Positions 12,768 to 24,339 of a stretch of 64,000 nt of DNA are shown here, one piece after another. The position numbers were made by a program, and so were the translations under genes. Positions within the stretch are counted from its first letter, which is position 1; every line of letters begins with the position of its first letter. The DNA is from Epiperipatus broadwayi (lineage: Eukaryota; Onychophora; Udeonychophora; Euonychophora; Peripatidae): assembly GCA_028023455.1 (NCBI GenBank), contig JAQFVV010000020.1, positions 5,937,092 through 6,001,091 of the forward strand. Direction: 5' to 3'. A model generated the notes under the pieces. The model worked only from the letters and a program-made list of their open reading frames with translations. It was not told the origin of the DNA and searched no databases.

Positions 12768-12833
<66 letters not shown>

Positions 12834-13112
12834 GGTCAGTCAGCAAAAAGTAAAATAGAAAGGGGTAAAGAGCATGACAGAGCTATAAATAGAAAAGATA
12901 TTAAATCAGGTCCATTTTGCCATTTTTTAGAAACAGGACACATTATGAATTGTGAAGAAAATATTGAAGTCATCAAATATTGTAAAAATTATAAAGAAAG
13001 AAAAGTATATGAAACACTGTATATACATGAAAATAAAGAGAAATGTATAAATTTAGTACAAGGGTCAGTTAAGTTAGGTGGAAAATGATCATTAAATAAA
13101 AATTGGAAAATT
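12329..13112 (+). pseudogene. PLE C-terminal GIY-YIG endonuclease, right arm
   Basis: The same protein fragment runs in the opposite direction. The linker is open to 12707 (the frame starts in the spacer or left arm at 12249, so that ATG is not a real start). A 4-nt deletion relative to the left arm then shifts the frame before GIVYKI. A TA microsatellite at about 12769-12833 has expanded exactly at the YIG codons, and a TGA replaces Trp near the C-terminus. The remaining protein-like sequence (SAKSKIERGKEHDRAI, HFLETGH) is nearly identical to the left arm. It is inactive. Confidence 0.8.
12769..12833. repeat. (TA)n expansion within one palindrome arm
   Basis: The left arm has only GATATACATAGG at the matching place, while the right arm has about 60 bp of TA repeats. 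This accounts for most of the arm length difference. Confidence 0.9.
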
Positions 13113-13400
13113 TAAAAACATCTTTATTGTTAAGTTTGACCTGTATATGATATGTAAATCACGTAAATTTTTTCAATTGTTATAATATCTTGATAAGGTT
13201 CATATTTTGAATGAAAATCGATTAGATATTAATAAGTTTATTATTTATATATTTTAAGTATTTAGTTGTCTATAAATTGAATATATTTCATTTTAAAGAA
13301 TAATATATATATATATACACATCTTGCATTAAAATATTTTTATTGTTATACAATCTTACATGCAGATTACTTTACTGATACAGAAATTCAAATCCCACAT

Positions 13401-13510
13401 GATTTAGTTCAGTGGCTAAGTGTCAGGTTCTCTAATTTAAGGTTCTCAGATCAATTCTATTTCTGGTACTTTCAGCATATATAAACCCCCAAACAATAAA
13501 ACCATTTGAT
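13401..13510 (+). repeat. Family F tRNA-derived SINE-like copy
   Basis: AGTTCAGTGGCTAAGTG resembles a tRNA D-arm / A box, and GGTTCTCAGATCAATTC lies where a B box would be. The copy ends with a CCCCCAAACAATAAAACC tail. Copies at 23.03 kb and, inverted, 30.34 kb share the CCCAAGCAATAAA tail. Confidence 0.5.
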
Positions 13511-13654
13511 TATTCATATTTTTTTAATAAAAAAATATAATGAATAAATATGGTTTTGGTTATTTAAATTAAGTAGCCAATGGTAAAATGCACCAATGAA
13601 AAAGAGTCTTCCAAGAGACAGTATTGTTGTGAAATTATATTTACATAAAAAAAG

Positions 13655-13975
13655 ATAGGTGGGCTTTGAGCATTCTACCATCAGATTTTCAATGAAATGG
13701 ATGGCTGAAGAGTTGTGTGGTGGAGTGGTTTGAAGCATGTCCATTAAAGTATGAAGATTGTCTATCTTAATATAAGCTGAGCTTTGATTGTATATATGTG
13801 TAATGATAATCTGGACCAACTGATGAGTGCTGATTTAGCACGAAATACATATATTGGTGATTAGTTATCTTTTCAACATGTGTGTAATCAAGTGTATCAG
13901 AAGTATGAGATTTCATAGATGGTTGAGGTCATATGAAAGTCTGAGTTCAAATCCCCAATATATTATATATAAGTG
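13655..13975 (+). mobile_element. Family B hammerhead element
   Basis: A unit of about 320-400 bp shared with 23.46, 27.6, 29.2, 49.56, 50.04 and 54.75-55.13 kb. The order is GGGCTTTGAGCATTC...CATCAGATTTTCAATG, GTCCATTAAAGTATGAAG, the hammerhead core, TTTTCAACATGTGTGT, then a tRNA-like end with AGTCTGAGTTCAAATCCCC (B-box-like). A ribozyme plus pol III-like boxes recalls the SINE-like hammerhead satellites of schistosomes. It encodes no protein, so mobilisation must be in trans. Confidence 0.8.
13813..13860 (+). ncRNA. Hammerhead ribozyme, type I, apparently intact (family B)
   Basis: The core is CTGATGA (13820-13826), stem II GTGCT/AGCAC closing a 5-nt loop (13827-13841), GAAA (13842-13845), then stem III ATA/TAT around CA. 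The cut is predicted after A13853. The TTGGT that follows pairs perfectly with ACCAA just before CTGATGA to form stem I. All conserved core positions (C3, U4, G5, A6, G8, A9, G12, A13, A14) are present. Stem III has only about 3 bp and is nearly self-complementary, so efficient cleavage may need a dimer. Confidence 0.85.
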
Positions 13976-15420
13976 CATGTATGAAAAAAGCCTATACTGT
14001 AGAAAAAATACCTATTTCAAAATAAAAAAGATAATTTTGAAATTTGTCATTAGAATTGACTGCTGTTTATTCATTAGATAGCAAAAAAATATCAGTAAAT
14101 GTATTACCAAATAAAACAATTTTTTCAATGCTCATTGTCACGTGACTTATTTATAGTCATTTGTAGACAAATATGGCCATCTAACTTTACAAAAAAAATG
14201 AAGACTAAGAAGAAAAAAAGTTTAAAAATGAATGATTGGAATCAAAACTGCTGATGAAGTAATCAAAGTCTAAAATTTTATTGCACAAATACTCAATCTT
14301 ATTACAGCTGGTGTGGAGAAATATCTGATAATATGGGAAGCTGATGATAGAAGATTTTTTTTACCTCTTTACCCGAATGAATACAATCATAGTCATTTGT
14401 AGACATTTTAAGCAAATATAATCAAATAAATCCAGAAGCTAAAAAACATTTACAATATCTATGCTACTCTGGAGATGAAATAATGGGACAAAAATCATTA
14501 TATTCTGGACATTGTGAGAACTTAAAATCCATTGGGAAAAAACAGTATGTATTGGGTTGATACGGTTATGAGATGGATGGTTTGTTGGGGACCATTAAAA
14601 GCATTTCTAGAGAACTCCATCACATCATGAAAAAAGAAAAAAAAACTAAGAGCCTTTATATATAGTCACCAGGAGTCGGGATCAAGTCAGCAGAAATAAT
14701 CAACAAGATTTGCATTAGTAAATGCTTACATAATTTAGCACTTAAATGAATGCAATAATAATTTATAACAAATAATAATCAAATTATTTTTATACCACAA
14801 ATTTAATTTTTAACAAAAATTTAATATGATCGTACACATCATATATATATTGTATATAAGTCTGTAATTAAATGAAATTATCTATTAAACATTTACAATT
14901 TAACAAAACTTGATATTTAAAATAAAAAGAATAAGAAAACAGTAGCAGGATATGCGAAAAAAGAATTCTCATTTATTATTTCTCCAAATAGCAGAGTTCC
15001 CATTACTAAACAATCTTCTAAAATTTATTCCAGTCATTAAAGAATTTTGAACAGTGAATTTGGTTAGATCTTTCCTTGTAGCCAGCCAAGTTTTGCAGGC
15101 AATGTTAGTAATTCAATCAGATTAAATTGAAAAGAGTCCTTGTAGAAAAAAATCAAAGAAAGAAAAAGAAATGTAATTTACAGAAAAAAGCAGACAAATG
15201 ATTGTCAGGAGGAAGGAAAAAAGAATGATCAAATAACTAGAGTGATAGCAAAACAAAGGGATAATTGTTTAATATTGATATTGCAATAAAATGAAAAATA
15301 TTCTATTACAAAACCATCAGGTAATTAGAAATAAATGTACTAATGCAATAAATATATAAAAAGTTAATTTATAATAATCACCCTGAACTTCTTTTTTTAT
15401 ATTTCTTATCTACCTATACA
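13976..15420. other. AT-rich DNA, no gene seen
   Basis: Several short open stretches around 14180-14650 read weakly protein-like, but I cannot assign a family and they are full of stops. TA-rich near 14840. Confidence 0.35.
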
Positions 15421-15925
<505 letters not shown>

Positions 15926-16914
15926 TTGAATCTTGAGCAAAATAGTGATAATACTATTTATGTTTATTTGATAAAAATCTTTAATTTTTCTTGTCCTCAC
16001 TTGATTTATAAATAAATCATTAACTCAATTTTATATAAGTAATTTTATTGCAATAACTCTTCATACTTTAGTAGTGTAATAGAACGATGAACCCAAGAGC
16101 TAAAAGTCTCATTTCATTGCACGAATATCACATGACAGCCCTAGAGACAAAATATTTAATCGTTTTATTTATTGCAATATTAAAATATTGCATTTAGTTG
16201 ATAATTCACTTAAGCTCTAATTTATTTATAAATAAAGAGGTGATTTCTTTATAAATAAATAATCAAGTCATTTTTAAATTGTAATATACATATCTTAATA
16301 ATATAAGAGCTTGCTAAAATTTATTATTTAGCTTTAGATGGACAATTTTGAAATATATTAATTAATCACAAATGTCAACTTTATTTATTTATAATTGGGT
16401 GAGTAATATTGTATTAGCAGCATCTTGTGAATGAATATGACAAATTTAATTTCATAAGAAAAAGGTGGATTTTGTTATGATTATATAAATGATCCGTGAA
16501 TTATAAATATATATGTAGTTTATTGCATGTGGATTCTCTAGTCTGTTTATTTGCCGATCAATATTGAATTTCTTTAGAGTGGTTTTAAGATAATTTTTAT
16601 AAATAAATGGGATTACCTCCTTCACACACGCCATGCTCAAGTTCTCTTTAAATTCGTTTTTTTTTTTAAAAAATCTGTTATAATTTATTAATTTCAAATG
16701 TTTTTACAGAGGTAACCTGTTGTATCACATTCATCAAACTGAAGAACACCTTGATTGATTTTATAATCTTTCTATTGTACTTTTAGAATTAAAAAAATAT
16801 GAAATTTTTCTAATGTCTTTGTGTTCATCATCAATAGTATTCGGTCTCATGGACAGTAGTCATATCACCAATTCATCCACTTTTCCACTCCATTCTCTTC
16901 ATTACATAGCTCTT
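15926..16914. other. AT-rich DNA, no gene seen
   Basis: No recognisable element or coding signal. Confidence 0.4.
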
Positions 16915-17590
16915 CATTTTAATGTAATTCTTCCAATCTCTTATATGCCAACATTTTACATCCTTTCTTCTTGCTTCCATATTCCATTTCCTCCAAAACA
17001 TCTTTCATTAAACAATATGTTCTTTTTAATATATGTCCAACCCAGTTTCCCTTTCTATTTCCAATTTCCTCAATAAAACTTCTTTTGTTATTTACTCTTT
17101 TCAAAACTTCATTCATTATTTCATTCATCTAACTGATTTTTTTCATCCTTCTCCATATCCACATCTCAAAGACTTCCAATCTGTTTTTAATTTTAAAATT
17201 CATTGTAATAAAATTGTCTTTGTGTTATATTAATAAAAAGTCCAAGTCTCATTTCTATACAGTAAATTAGATAACAAAGCAATTCTATATTCAACTAATT
17301 TAGTAAGCATTTACACCATTGCAATACAAGGCTACATCTTTCTGTGCTGCATTCGAAAAAAATATTTTTGTACCTAATAAGCTGTCATAATATTTTAATT
17401 GGCTCCCATTTCCAAGTTTTTAACCATCCAAGTTTAAATTACTGAAGGTTTTTTTCCCTATCAATGGCTTACAAAAGATTTGAATTTTTAAACATTAATT
17501 ATAAAGCTAAAGCAGACAAATTCTATACGTTGCCTTTGCAATTGGCTGATTCAGCACAACCATAAGCAGACTGTAGATCCAAAAGTCCAA
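16915..17590 (-). pseudogene. RTE-like LINE reverse transcriptase, 3' fragment
   Basis: Minus-strand pieces in shifting frames follow the order of the RT C-terminal part of a common animal LINE lineage: FGLLDLQSAYG near 17580, a degraded middle, RNETWT near 17250, then RLEVFEMWIWRRM (about 17160-17180). RKGNWVGHILKR...LMKDVLEE follows, in the 69-codon frame 16919-17128. The last block is the thumb/connection region characteristic of these elements. Several frameshifts and stops make it a dead, 5'-truncated copy. It belongs to a different sublineage from the LINE copies at 33.0 and 35.0 kb. Confidence 0.75.
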
Positions 17591-20548
17591 AAAATGAAGT
17601 TCTTGGTTTTGCTTTTAATTGATTTAAATTGAAAATTTTATCAACAAACCTGTATCACAATTTGATAACTGTTTCATAAAATCATCTCTAAACAGTTATT
17701 AAGATAAGATCCAGTTTAATACTAGTTTTCACAGAATATTTATTTGCAGCCATAATACATCCTCTCATATTTAATCATTAAAAATCAGTCAATGTTTAGA
17801 CAATATCAATATCAATAACTAGCAACAATTTTCAAACTATTGTCAAGGCAACCTCCTTTTAACAATAAGGGCGGAATCCCACCCTTATTAATGGTCTAAT
17901 ATACTTATACATATTGTATAAAACTGCATTATATCATATAAATGATGGGTATAGATCTTTTTAATTATTAGAATTAAATGACTTAATAATCAATAAAAGC
18001 AATATATTTTTTGTTGTTTCTGACATTTTCTTGCATGACTATGGTGCTTTTTGATATTTCTAAAATTATGTTAATTTTCTGGAAAAAAAAAATTTTTTTT
18101 GAAAGTACAGTGGAGCCACAGTATTCACTATATATTTTACTACACATTCTTCTCATGTACATCATACATTGCACATAATAACATATTTTGTTGAAAAATT
18201 TGATCACAATAGAATACATATTGTTTATTAAATTGTAAGTATGTAGTATTTTTCAACATGCACATACATGAAACACAGATGCTTTTTATATGTATAGTAT
18301 GCATATAGAAATTAAGATTATAGTATAAACAAAACTTTTTTTAAAATGTAATTAATAAAAAATTGAGAAGGCTTATTGTAATGCATATCCTTTTTTTTTT
18401 ATAAAATGAATAGTGAAATACCTGTCTTTTATTGCAATTAAACACACTTTGGAAATATTTATATTTTTAAAATAAATTTTTTTATCTATCAAGTAATCAG
18501 CACAGCATGCTATACTTAGTTGTTTTGATGTTTTTAAGTCTGTATCAACTTTATAAATTTACATTTCATAAAACTTTTAACATTATTCTCAAAAAAACAT
18601 TTTCTTATACAAAATGCTGTATGTAAAGTTCAAAAAGAATAATAAAAAAAGGATAAAATGTATGGTTTTTAACATACAATCGGTTGACCCAAATTATTTT
18701 GTCTTTTGGCCAATTTGCCCCTTAGTGAATTTTTTCATAAGTATTATATGTTAAAATGCATTTAAAACAGTATATTTCACTATAATAAATTTTTTCCTGA
18801 TAATTGCATGTTAAAAGGCAGGAAATTCAAAATTCCTGTCTTACATTAGACATAAGCCCCACCCTGACATGTTCAGCCAATGTCTCTTGCCAAGACTGTA
18901 AAACATTTGGCATTTTAAGACATTGCAGTTTCCAATGATGCAAAAATGTGTTTATTTTCAAATTTATTACAGTTTTAAATATTTTTTTGAAAATAATTTG
19001 CACTATATTTATAAGATATCAAGAAATATAAATTATTAATAACTTATTTTGACTTGAAATACTTTATTTTCAAAAATATAACATTATAATAGCAGCTAAT
19101 GTAAATATGGCCTGAAAACAATTTGAAGATTAGCTTTGATGTAAAGAATCCATGTTATATTTACTGAGTAAGAAAATATTGTAATTTTGCAATAAATATT
19201 CAAAAAATTTAAACTTTTAAAGCATAATTCATTAGATATAAGAGAAATAAATAAATATTTGTTCATGTTTTTAAAAATAATGACAAACAAGAAATATTTT
19301 GTTGATTTTATAAACTGAAAATAATTTTTCTAGAAATGATGACATGTAAAGTTTTTGTTTTGATTACATCCTCATTTTTTTAATATTTACAGAAACAAAA
19401 TGTGAACATTTAAAATTTATTTCAGTAGTAAACAAAAATATCTATCAAAGGAAGTCAAATATATTGTTTTCTGAAAAGAAATAATCATTTTATCATATAT
19501 TTTATGTTGATATGTGAGACAAACAAAAATGTGAGAAATTCTGAAATGAAAGAGGTGTGATGCTGCAATTTGGGGTGGTTAATATTCTTGATCATATATG
19601 GCACTCAGAGAAGAAAAAATGTCTCACAAAGTGTACTAAACTTATGAAATTTAATATCTTTTTTATTTCTTTATTTACATTTTTTTGGATAGCATGCAAC
19701 TGAAGTACTATATATTGATATAGTGTAATTCATCACTTCACTATACTTTCCCATGGTGGATATTAATTATATTCCATGAGAATTACTGCAGCCTTTAAAT
19801 AACTAGAACAAAGAAGCATCTTTAATAACAGATACCATAGCTTTATAAATCCACATAATAAATTTTCAACATATTTTGAAACTAATATATCACATTCATA
19901 TTTTCAAACTTTCAGGACATCTGTCAGGACTGGCATCTTTCAATTTTTACAAAGAGCTATTCTAACTTCATTAAATTGAATAATTTTATCCAAGGCTAAA
20001 TGAGTAGATATAATAAATTTATCATTTTTATATCATTTTTCAAAAGATAATTAAAATACTTGTTCCTCATATTTGAAAAATAATTGTCATCATATAAAAG
20101 GTATGATATATTTTAATCAAATAATTTATAATAGATGAAGATAATTATTATCATATGAAAAAAGTGATACATTTACATTTTAATCATGTAACTAAAAATA
20201 GGATCGTTATCAGAGAATCAATGGTCCTTCATCATTTTTGTGAATCCAAAAATAGATTTACACAGACCCATAATAAACTCCTTAAGAGAATCCCATACCC
20301 GAATTTTGAAAACATAAATGAGAGATTTTAGTGTTTAATAGCTGTCAAAATTTATCAAAAATAGTAAATAATTTTAAAGAATGAATACCAAGTTTCTTAC
20401 AAATATGACATATTTTTAATGCAATTGTCTTTCTATAGTCTATCTAACAATTTGCATTTATAATTGGTCATGTAATATAAACATCTTTTATATTCTGACA
20501 ATTAACTATAATAAATTTTGAGTGCTGGTTTAAGAAAAGATTATTCTT
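17591..20548. other. AT-rich DNA, no gene seen
   Basis: About 3 kb without a supported feature. The short minus-strand open frames at 17983-18219 and 19096-19290 have AT-driven composition and no motif. Confidence 0.4.
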
Positions 20549-21048
20549 AAAACAGGCAAAACTCACTACATATATTGCCACACACAGCAAGCTAGAGTAA
20601 CCAATGGATGCCAGAAGGCTTGTGCATAGAATCCCCACCTAGTGCTACTCATCCAGTGGCCTTCGTCAGTGAGGAGCCTTGGATCTGAGAGTACTGCATC
20701 TAGATTTTAGGATCTAATGCATCCCTCCAGCAATCACCTTTTATCTCCATTTAACTACAAAACTATGAGTCTTGAATTGAAAACACCTTAATGTTTTCAA
20801 TCCAAGCCCATTATCTTATGTAGTGATATGAGTGGTTGCTGGAGGGTTGCCTTTGATCCTAAGATCTAGATGCAGTGCTCTCAGATCCAAGGATCCTCAC
20901 TGATGAAGGCCATAAGCCAGAAACTGGTCTGGAGATATTGGATGAGTAGGCATTAGATGGGGATTTTCTGCACAAGCCTTCTGGAATCCATTGATTACTG
21001 TAGCTTGCTGTGTGTGGCAATATATGTAGTGAGTTTTGCCTGTTTTAA
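20549..21048. mobile_element. Family A hammerhead element as inverted pair
   Basis: The left arm (about 20549-20738) and right arm (about 20831-21047) are inverted copies running from AACAGGCAAAACTCAC inward to TAGATCTTAGGATC-type sequence. They enclose about 90 bp of unrelated DNA. The left arm lacks about 34 bp, covering the 3' half of its ribozyme (the core stops after CTGACGAAGGCC). The right arm is complete. The right end continues into TGTCATGTGATGTTTA (to about 21092), the terminal sequence seen in the family A copy at 29.4 kb. Confidence 0.8.
20889..20945 (+). ncRNA. Hammerhead ribozyme, type I (family A)
   Basis: CTGATGA (20900-20906), stem II GGC/GCC around CATAA with an A:A at the base, GAAA (20920-20923) and palindromic ACTGGT forming stem III. 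The cut is predicted after C20929. CCTCA before the core pairs with TGGAG after the cut with one mismatch. The core residues are intact, but stem II is short and the 10.1-11.1 pair is missing, so activity is uncertain. Confidence 0.75.
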
Positions 21049-21104
21049 CAACAATTATACACAAGCATAAGAGGAGGTGTCATGTGATGTTTATTGCATT
21101 AAAA

Positions 21105-21255
21105 GATTATAGATAATTTGCTCTAGCTAGGCACACTTTCAGCCAATGAAAACCAGAATCATAGCATTAGTACACCCATCTTGTTGTTTACTAGAGCTTT
21201 GATTCTGGCTTCATAAGCCAAAAGCTTGCTCAGCTAGAACAAATTTTCTATAATC
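21105..21255. repeat. Inverted repeat, 24-bp arms
   Basis: GATTATAGATAATTTGCTCTAGCT (in two halves: GATTATAGATAATTTG, CTCTAGCT; 21105-21128) is complementary with few mismatches to 21232-21255. Inner sequences containing GATTCTGGCTTCATAAGCC extend the pairing. Probably another foldback-type repeat. Confidence 0.5.
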
Positions 21256-21359
21256 ATTAAGGAATAATCTGTTCTTAAACGAACATTCAAAATGCTAATA
21301 TATATATATATATATATAATTAGCATGCTCTTAATTTTACATATTTGTAAGTGCAAGCT

Positions 21360-21735
21360 ATATATAAGTCATGTGACATCTGACTTTTTATTATTACTAT
21401 TATTATTTTGCTGTTGGGGTTTTGGCTAAATTAAATGGCTAAGCCTACTAATATATGGAGTATCTGAATGAAGTTCAGGCCCATATGATTTTTTCAGTTG
21501 GAGAGCTGACTTTAAAGACATGTTGATGTCTAAAAGTTTCAGATCTTCTTCTAACAATTAACTTTTAGATAAATGCTTTGCTTGAGTTGGTTTTTTGAAT
21601 CTAATATCCCAACTCCTCACTGAAGAGACCCATAGGTTGAAACCGGTCTGGGGATGGGGACAATCCAAGATAAAAATGATTTGAATGCCTTCTCTTGTAG
21701 TAGCATTTATCATAAGTAAAAAAAAAAGCTTGTTT
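21360..21735 (+). mobile_element. Family E hammerhead element
   Basis: Begins with GTCATGTGACATCTGACTT and runs through CAGGCCCATATGATT to a ribozyme at 21612-21660. It ends with AATGCCTTCTCTTGTAGTAG...AAGCTTGTTTAGAG. The reverse complement of 9700-9905 is a partial copy. The 5' half aligns with the E arms at 48.9-49.5 kb. TCATGTGA-type ends are shared with family A. Confidence 0.7.
21612..21660 (+). ncRNA. Hammerhead ribozyme, type I, apparently intact (family E)
   Basis: CTGAAGA (21620-21626; position 7 is variable in hammerheads), stem II GACC/GGTT around CATA, GAAA (21639-21642), then fully palindromic ACCGGT. The cut is predicted after C21648. CCTCA before the core pairs with TGGGG after the cut (one G:U). 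The palindromic stem III predicts cleavage as a dimer. Confidence 0.8.
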
Positions 21736-21777
21736 AGAGATCATTAGCATGCTTTTAATATGTGTGTGTGTATTACA

Positions 21778-22440
21778 ATTAATCTAAGAAAAGAAAAAGA
21801 TTGTTGAATTATAATGAAGTCTATTAAATGCCATTCTATGAGCATCCAAGTTTTTTTAGAATGATTTTGCTGCCTAAACAATGTGATGTAATAAACAATT
21901 CATGCATTACACAAAAATTTAATAATAGCAGACTATTTGAGTTTAGAGTACCAATATTGTTATTTTCAATAACTTTTCTCCAATTTTTTGTTTGTTCTAA
22001 TAAATGAAATAAAACTCTCTAAGAAGAAAAATATGATATTTTAATAGTATTGATGCATAAATATTATCCAGAGAGGAATAAAGAATTTTCCTTTTATGAA
22101 GTTCTTTACATTTAATGTCGAAGCTATGCATTATAAAATAATTCCAGATTGATTGCATAAAACATGTATCAGTAAGTTTAAACTTTTACTGATACATTTA
22201 GAGCTTATAGAAAATTCACCAGCATGCAATTTTTTTCTCTGGTTGACCTGGCACTCATAAAAACATGTACTCGTCTACCCATTATTAAACTTTCTTCCTC
22301 TAGAAGATGAGTTTCATTAAGAATAGCTATATTAATTTTAAATCTTGAAACCTTATAGCTTCAAATCTGTATTCTGTTTTGGTCTTGAAAAACTATGCCA
22401 AAATAAATTAGATATTTCCTGTATCTATATTTTAGAAGAA
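21778..22440 (-). pseudogene. RTE-like LINE endonuclease domain fragment
   Basis: Minus-strand reading gives NIAILNETHLLEEESL (about 22290-22335), which matches the ALSETRL...EGSL region of the apurinic/apyrimidinic endonuclease domain in RTE-type LINEs. VHVFMSARSTRE follows. Further along come IGTLNSNSLLLLNFCVMHEL (near 21930-21990) and a degraded W...WHLIDFIII (near 21800). These are the counterparts of the NGLLLL..C...L and TTWMHPRS.HWHLIDYVI blocks, in the right order. Stops and frameshifts are frequent. It is a 5' LINE portion with no RT adjacent. Confidence 0.75.
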
Positions 22441-23029
22441 ATTATTTTAATTATTTAATGAGTATCAGGTCAGCCATGGTAGCCTAGCCAGATTATATGA
22501 GGCAGGCTGTTTTAGATCAACCTTCACTTCACTGACATACAATCATTATCGAGTTAAATCATTTGTTTCAAATTTAATGTCATGAATCAATCTCATAATG
22601 AAAGATTTTCAGTCTATTAAACTTGTCTCTACTATTGCATTTTTATAAAAAAAATTATGTTAAGAAAAAATGAAGATGAAAGTTGGTTCAGATTGCTCAT
22701 AATGATGGGTTCTACACTCATGAAAGTGACTGGTGGCAGTAAATAAAAGGAGATGAGAGACTATTCATATGAAATACAGCATATAACTTTATCAAAAACA
22801 AATATATTACACTAGAAGGCAGCAGATAGTACTTTTGATCATTGTGTATTGGTTATTCACAGCCAACTCTCATATCTGAAAACTATTCCACTGTTCATTA
22901 TCTGTGAAATTCATCAATATCCTGAACACAGAACTTAATCTATTATATAGAAGTTACATAAGTAAACTTTGGGTGAAGAACCACTCATTTCAAATCTTTT
23001 TGAGTAATTGAGTCAAATGATTTAATGAT
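22441..23029. other. No gene seen
   Basis: AT-rich sequence. A moderately GC-richer patch near 22470-22540 was inspected and gave no recognisable coding or RNA signal. Confidence 0.35.
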
Positions 23030-23140
23030 ATTTATGCTCTGCATGGATTGGCACAGTTGAAAGAGTGTCTGTCAGAATCAGGAGGTTGCTCATGGATCTG
23101 GTGCTGGGCCTTCTTATGAATTCCCAAGCAATAAATCTAT
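23030..23140 (+). repeat. Family F tRNA-derived SINE-like copy
   Basis: TGGCACAGTTGAAAGAG is A-box-like and GGAGGTTGCTCATGGATC lies in the B-box position. It ends CTTCTTATGAATTCCCAAGC then AATAAA, matching the tail of the inverted copy at 30.34 kb. Confidence 0.5.
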
Positions 23141-23454
23141 ATGCCTTTTTTATAATAATTATGAAAATAGTATATAAATTGCATCTTTGTTCATGACATT
23201 TCTCTTATATATTATCAATCAAAATCATGACTTCAAGATTTTTGATATTTTACAGCCACATTTGGTTTTTGGAAATCATGCATCTCTATCTAGAAATAAC
23301 TTATTCCACAAAATATTTGAAATGTCCATGTGCTGTAGTGGATGATACTTATATTCTATAATACTTTTTACATTCTTTTCTAACTTTTATTTTATAAATT
23401 GAAAATATATTAATCCCTTACATATGTATGTAAATGGATTATTCTCCTGTATAA

Positions 23455-23835
23455 TGACAAACGTCAACATGGGTAGGATGACAACCTTGGCACTAAGTGG
23501 GCCTTGTACAATCCATCATCAGATTTTTAATGAAATGGACTGTTGAAGAGTTGTGGATTGGAGTAGTTTGAAGCCTGTCCATTAAAGTATGAAGATTGGC
23601 TATCTTAATATAAAGTTGAGAGCTGATTGTAAATATGTGTAGAGATAATAATCTGGACCAACTGATGATTGCTGGTTTAGCATGAAATACATATAAAGGT
23701 GATTATTTATTTTTTCAACATGTGTGTGATTGGGTGGATCAGCGATATGAGCTGTGTGGAGAGTTGAGGGTCGCGTGAAAGTCCGATTTCGAATCCCTTA
23801 TATATTACATTATATGTGCAGGTATGTCTAAGCCT
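23455..23835 (+). mobile_element. Family B hammerhead element
   Basis: A near full-length unit from AACATGGGTA...GGGCCTTG through GTCCATTAAAGTATGAAG, the ribozyme at about 23655-23705, and a tRNA-like end with GAAAGTCCGATTTCGAATCCC. The ribozyme has CTGATGA (23662-23668), a stem II with one outer mismatch, and GAAA (23684-23687). AAGGT replaces TTGGT, which destroys stem I pairing. Confidence 0.75.
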
Positions 23836-24339
23836 ATACAGTGTATTAAATTGAAAAGATATTAAATATTCTTTAAATAAAGGAACACATTTTCATAGTC
23901 CTTATATTCCAAATAAATTTCAATAGTTTGACATTATTCAGAACTGAATTCGTGATTACACATGAATTAGATTAGATCCACTGAAATAAAGTTGAAACAA
24001 TTTAATTATAAATGAATAAATAATTTTTATAAATAACTATGTAAGTGATGTATTTATTCTCACATGAATGATTTTAAAATATTAAGAACTGACTAAATAA
24101 TAACCTACTAATATTCACTTTAGTATAAATTAAATTACGTATTTATTTGTTTATAAAGCTAATCTTAGCTAATTAGAATGACTAAATAAAATAAAGATTT
24201 GATACAAATATTTGTAATCAAAACTATATTATTTTAATAAATAAATGTTTTAATGCAATAGTAGAATGGGTAAAAAAAAAAAAATCTGAAATATAAAGTC
24301 ACGAAATTGTTAAAATATTTACTTTAATAGTAAATTTAT
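23836..24339. other. AT-rich DNA, no gene seen
   Basis: Short poly(A) at about 24272-24286. Nothing else recognised. Confidence 0.4.

Larger units (their letters stand above)
11375..13308. mobile_element. Penelope-like element fragment in a near-perfect palindrome
   Basis: The left arm (11375-12300) and right arm (12329-13308) are inverted copies separated by a 28-bp spacer. The arms differ by scattered substitutions, small indels and a TA expansion in the right arm. Each arm encodes the C-terminal part of a PLE polyprotein: linker region, then GIY-YIG endonuclease, followed by about 190 bp of shared 3' flank. Inverted and 5'-truncated copies are usual for PLEs. The arms start at the same internal point, so one event, such as template switching or inverted duplication of a truncated copy, probably made both. 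Confidence 0.85.

Noticed and set aside
13854-14081. 75-codon open frame after the family B ribozyme
   Set aside because: Lies in the non-coding tRNA-like part of a repeat and is not conserved in other copies.
14255-14360. CTGATGA motifs at about 14252 and 14341 as hammerheads
   Set aside because: No following stem II plus GAAA and no stem I pairing.
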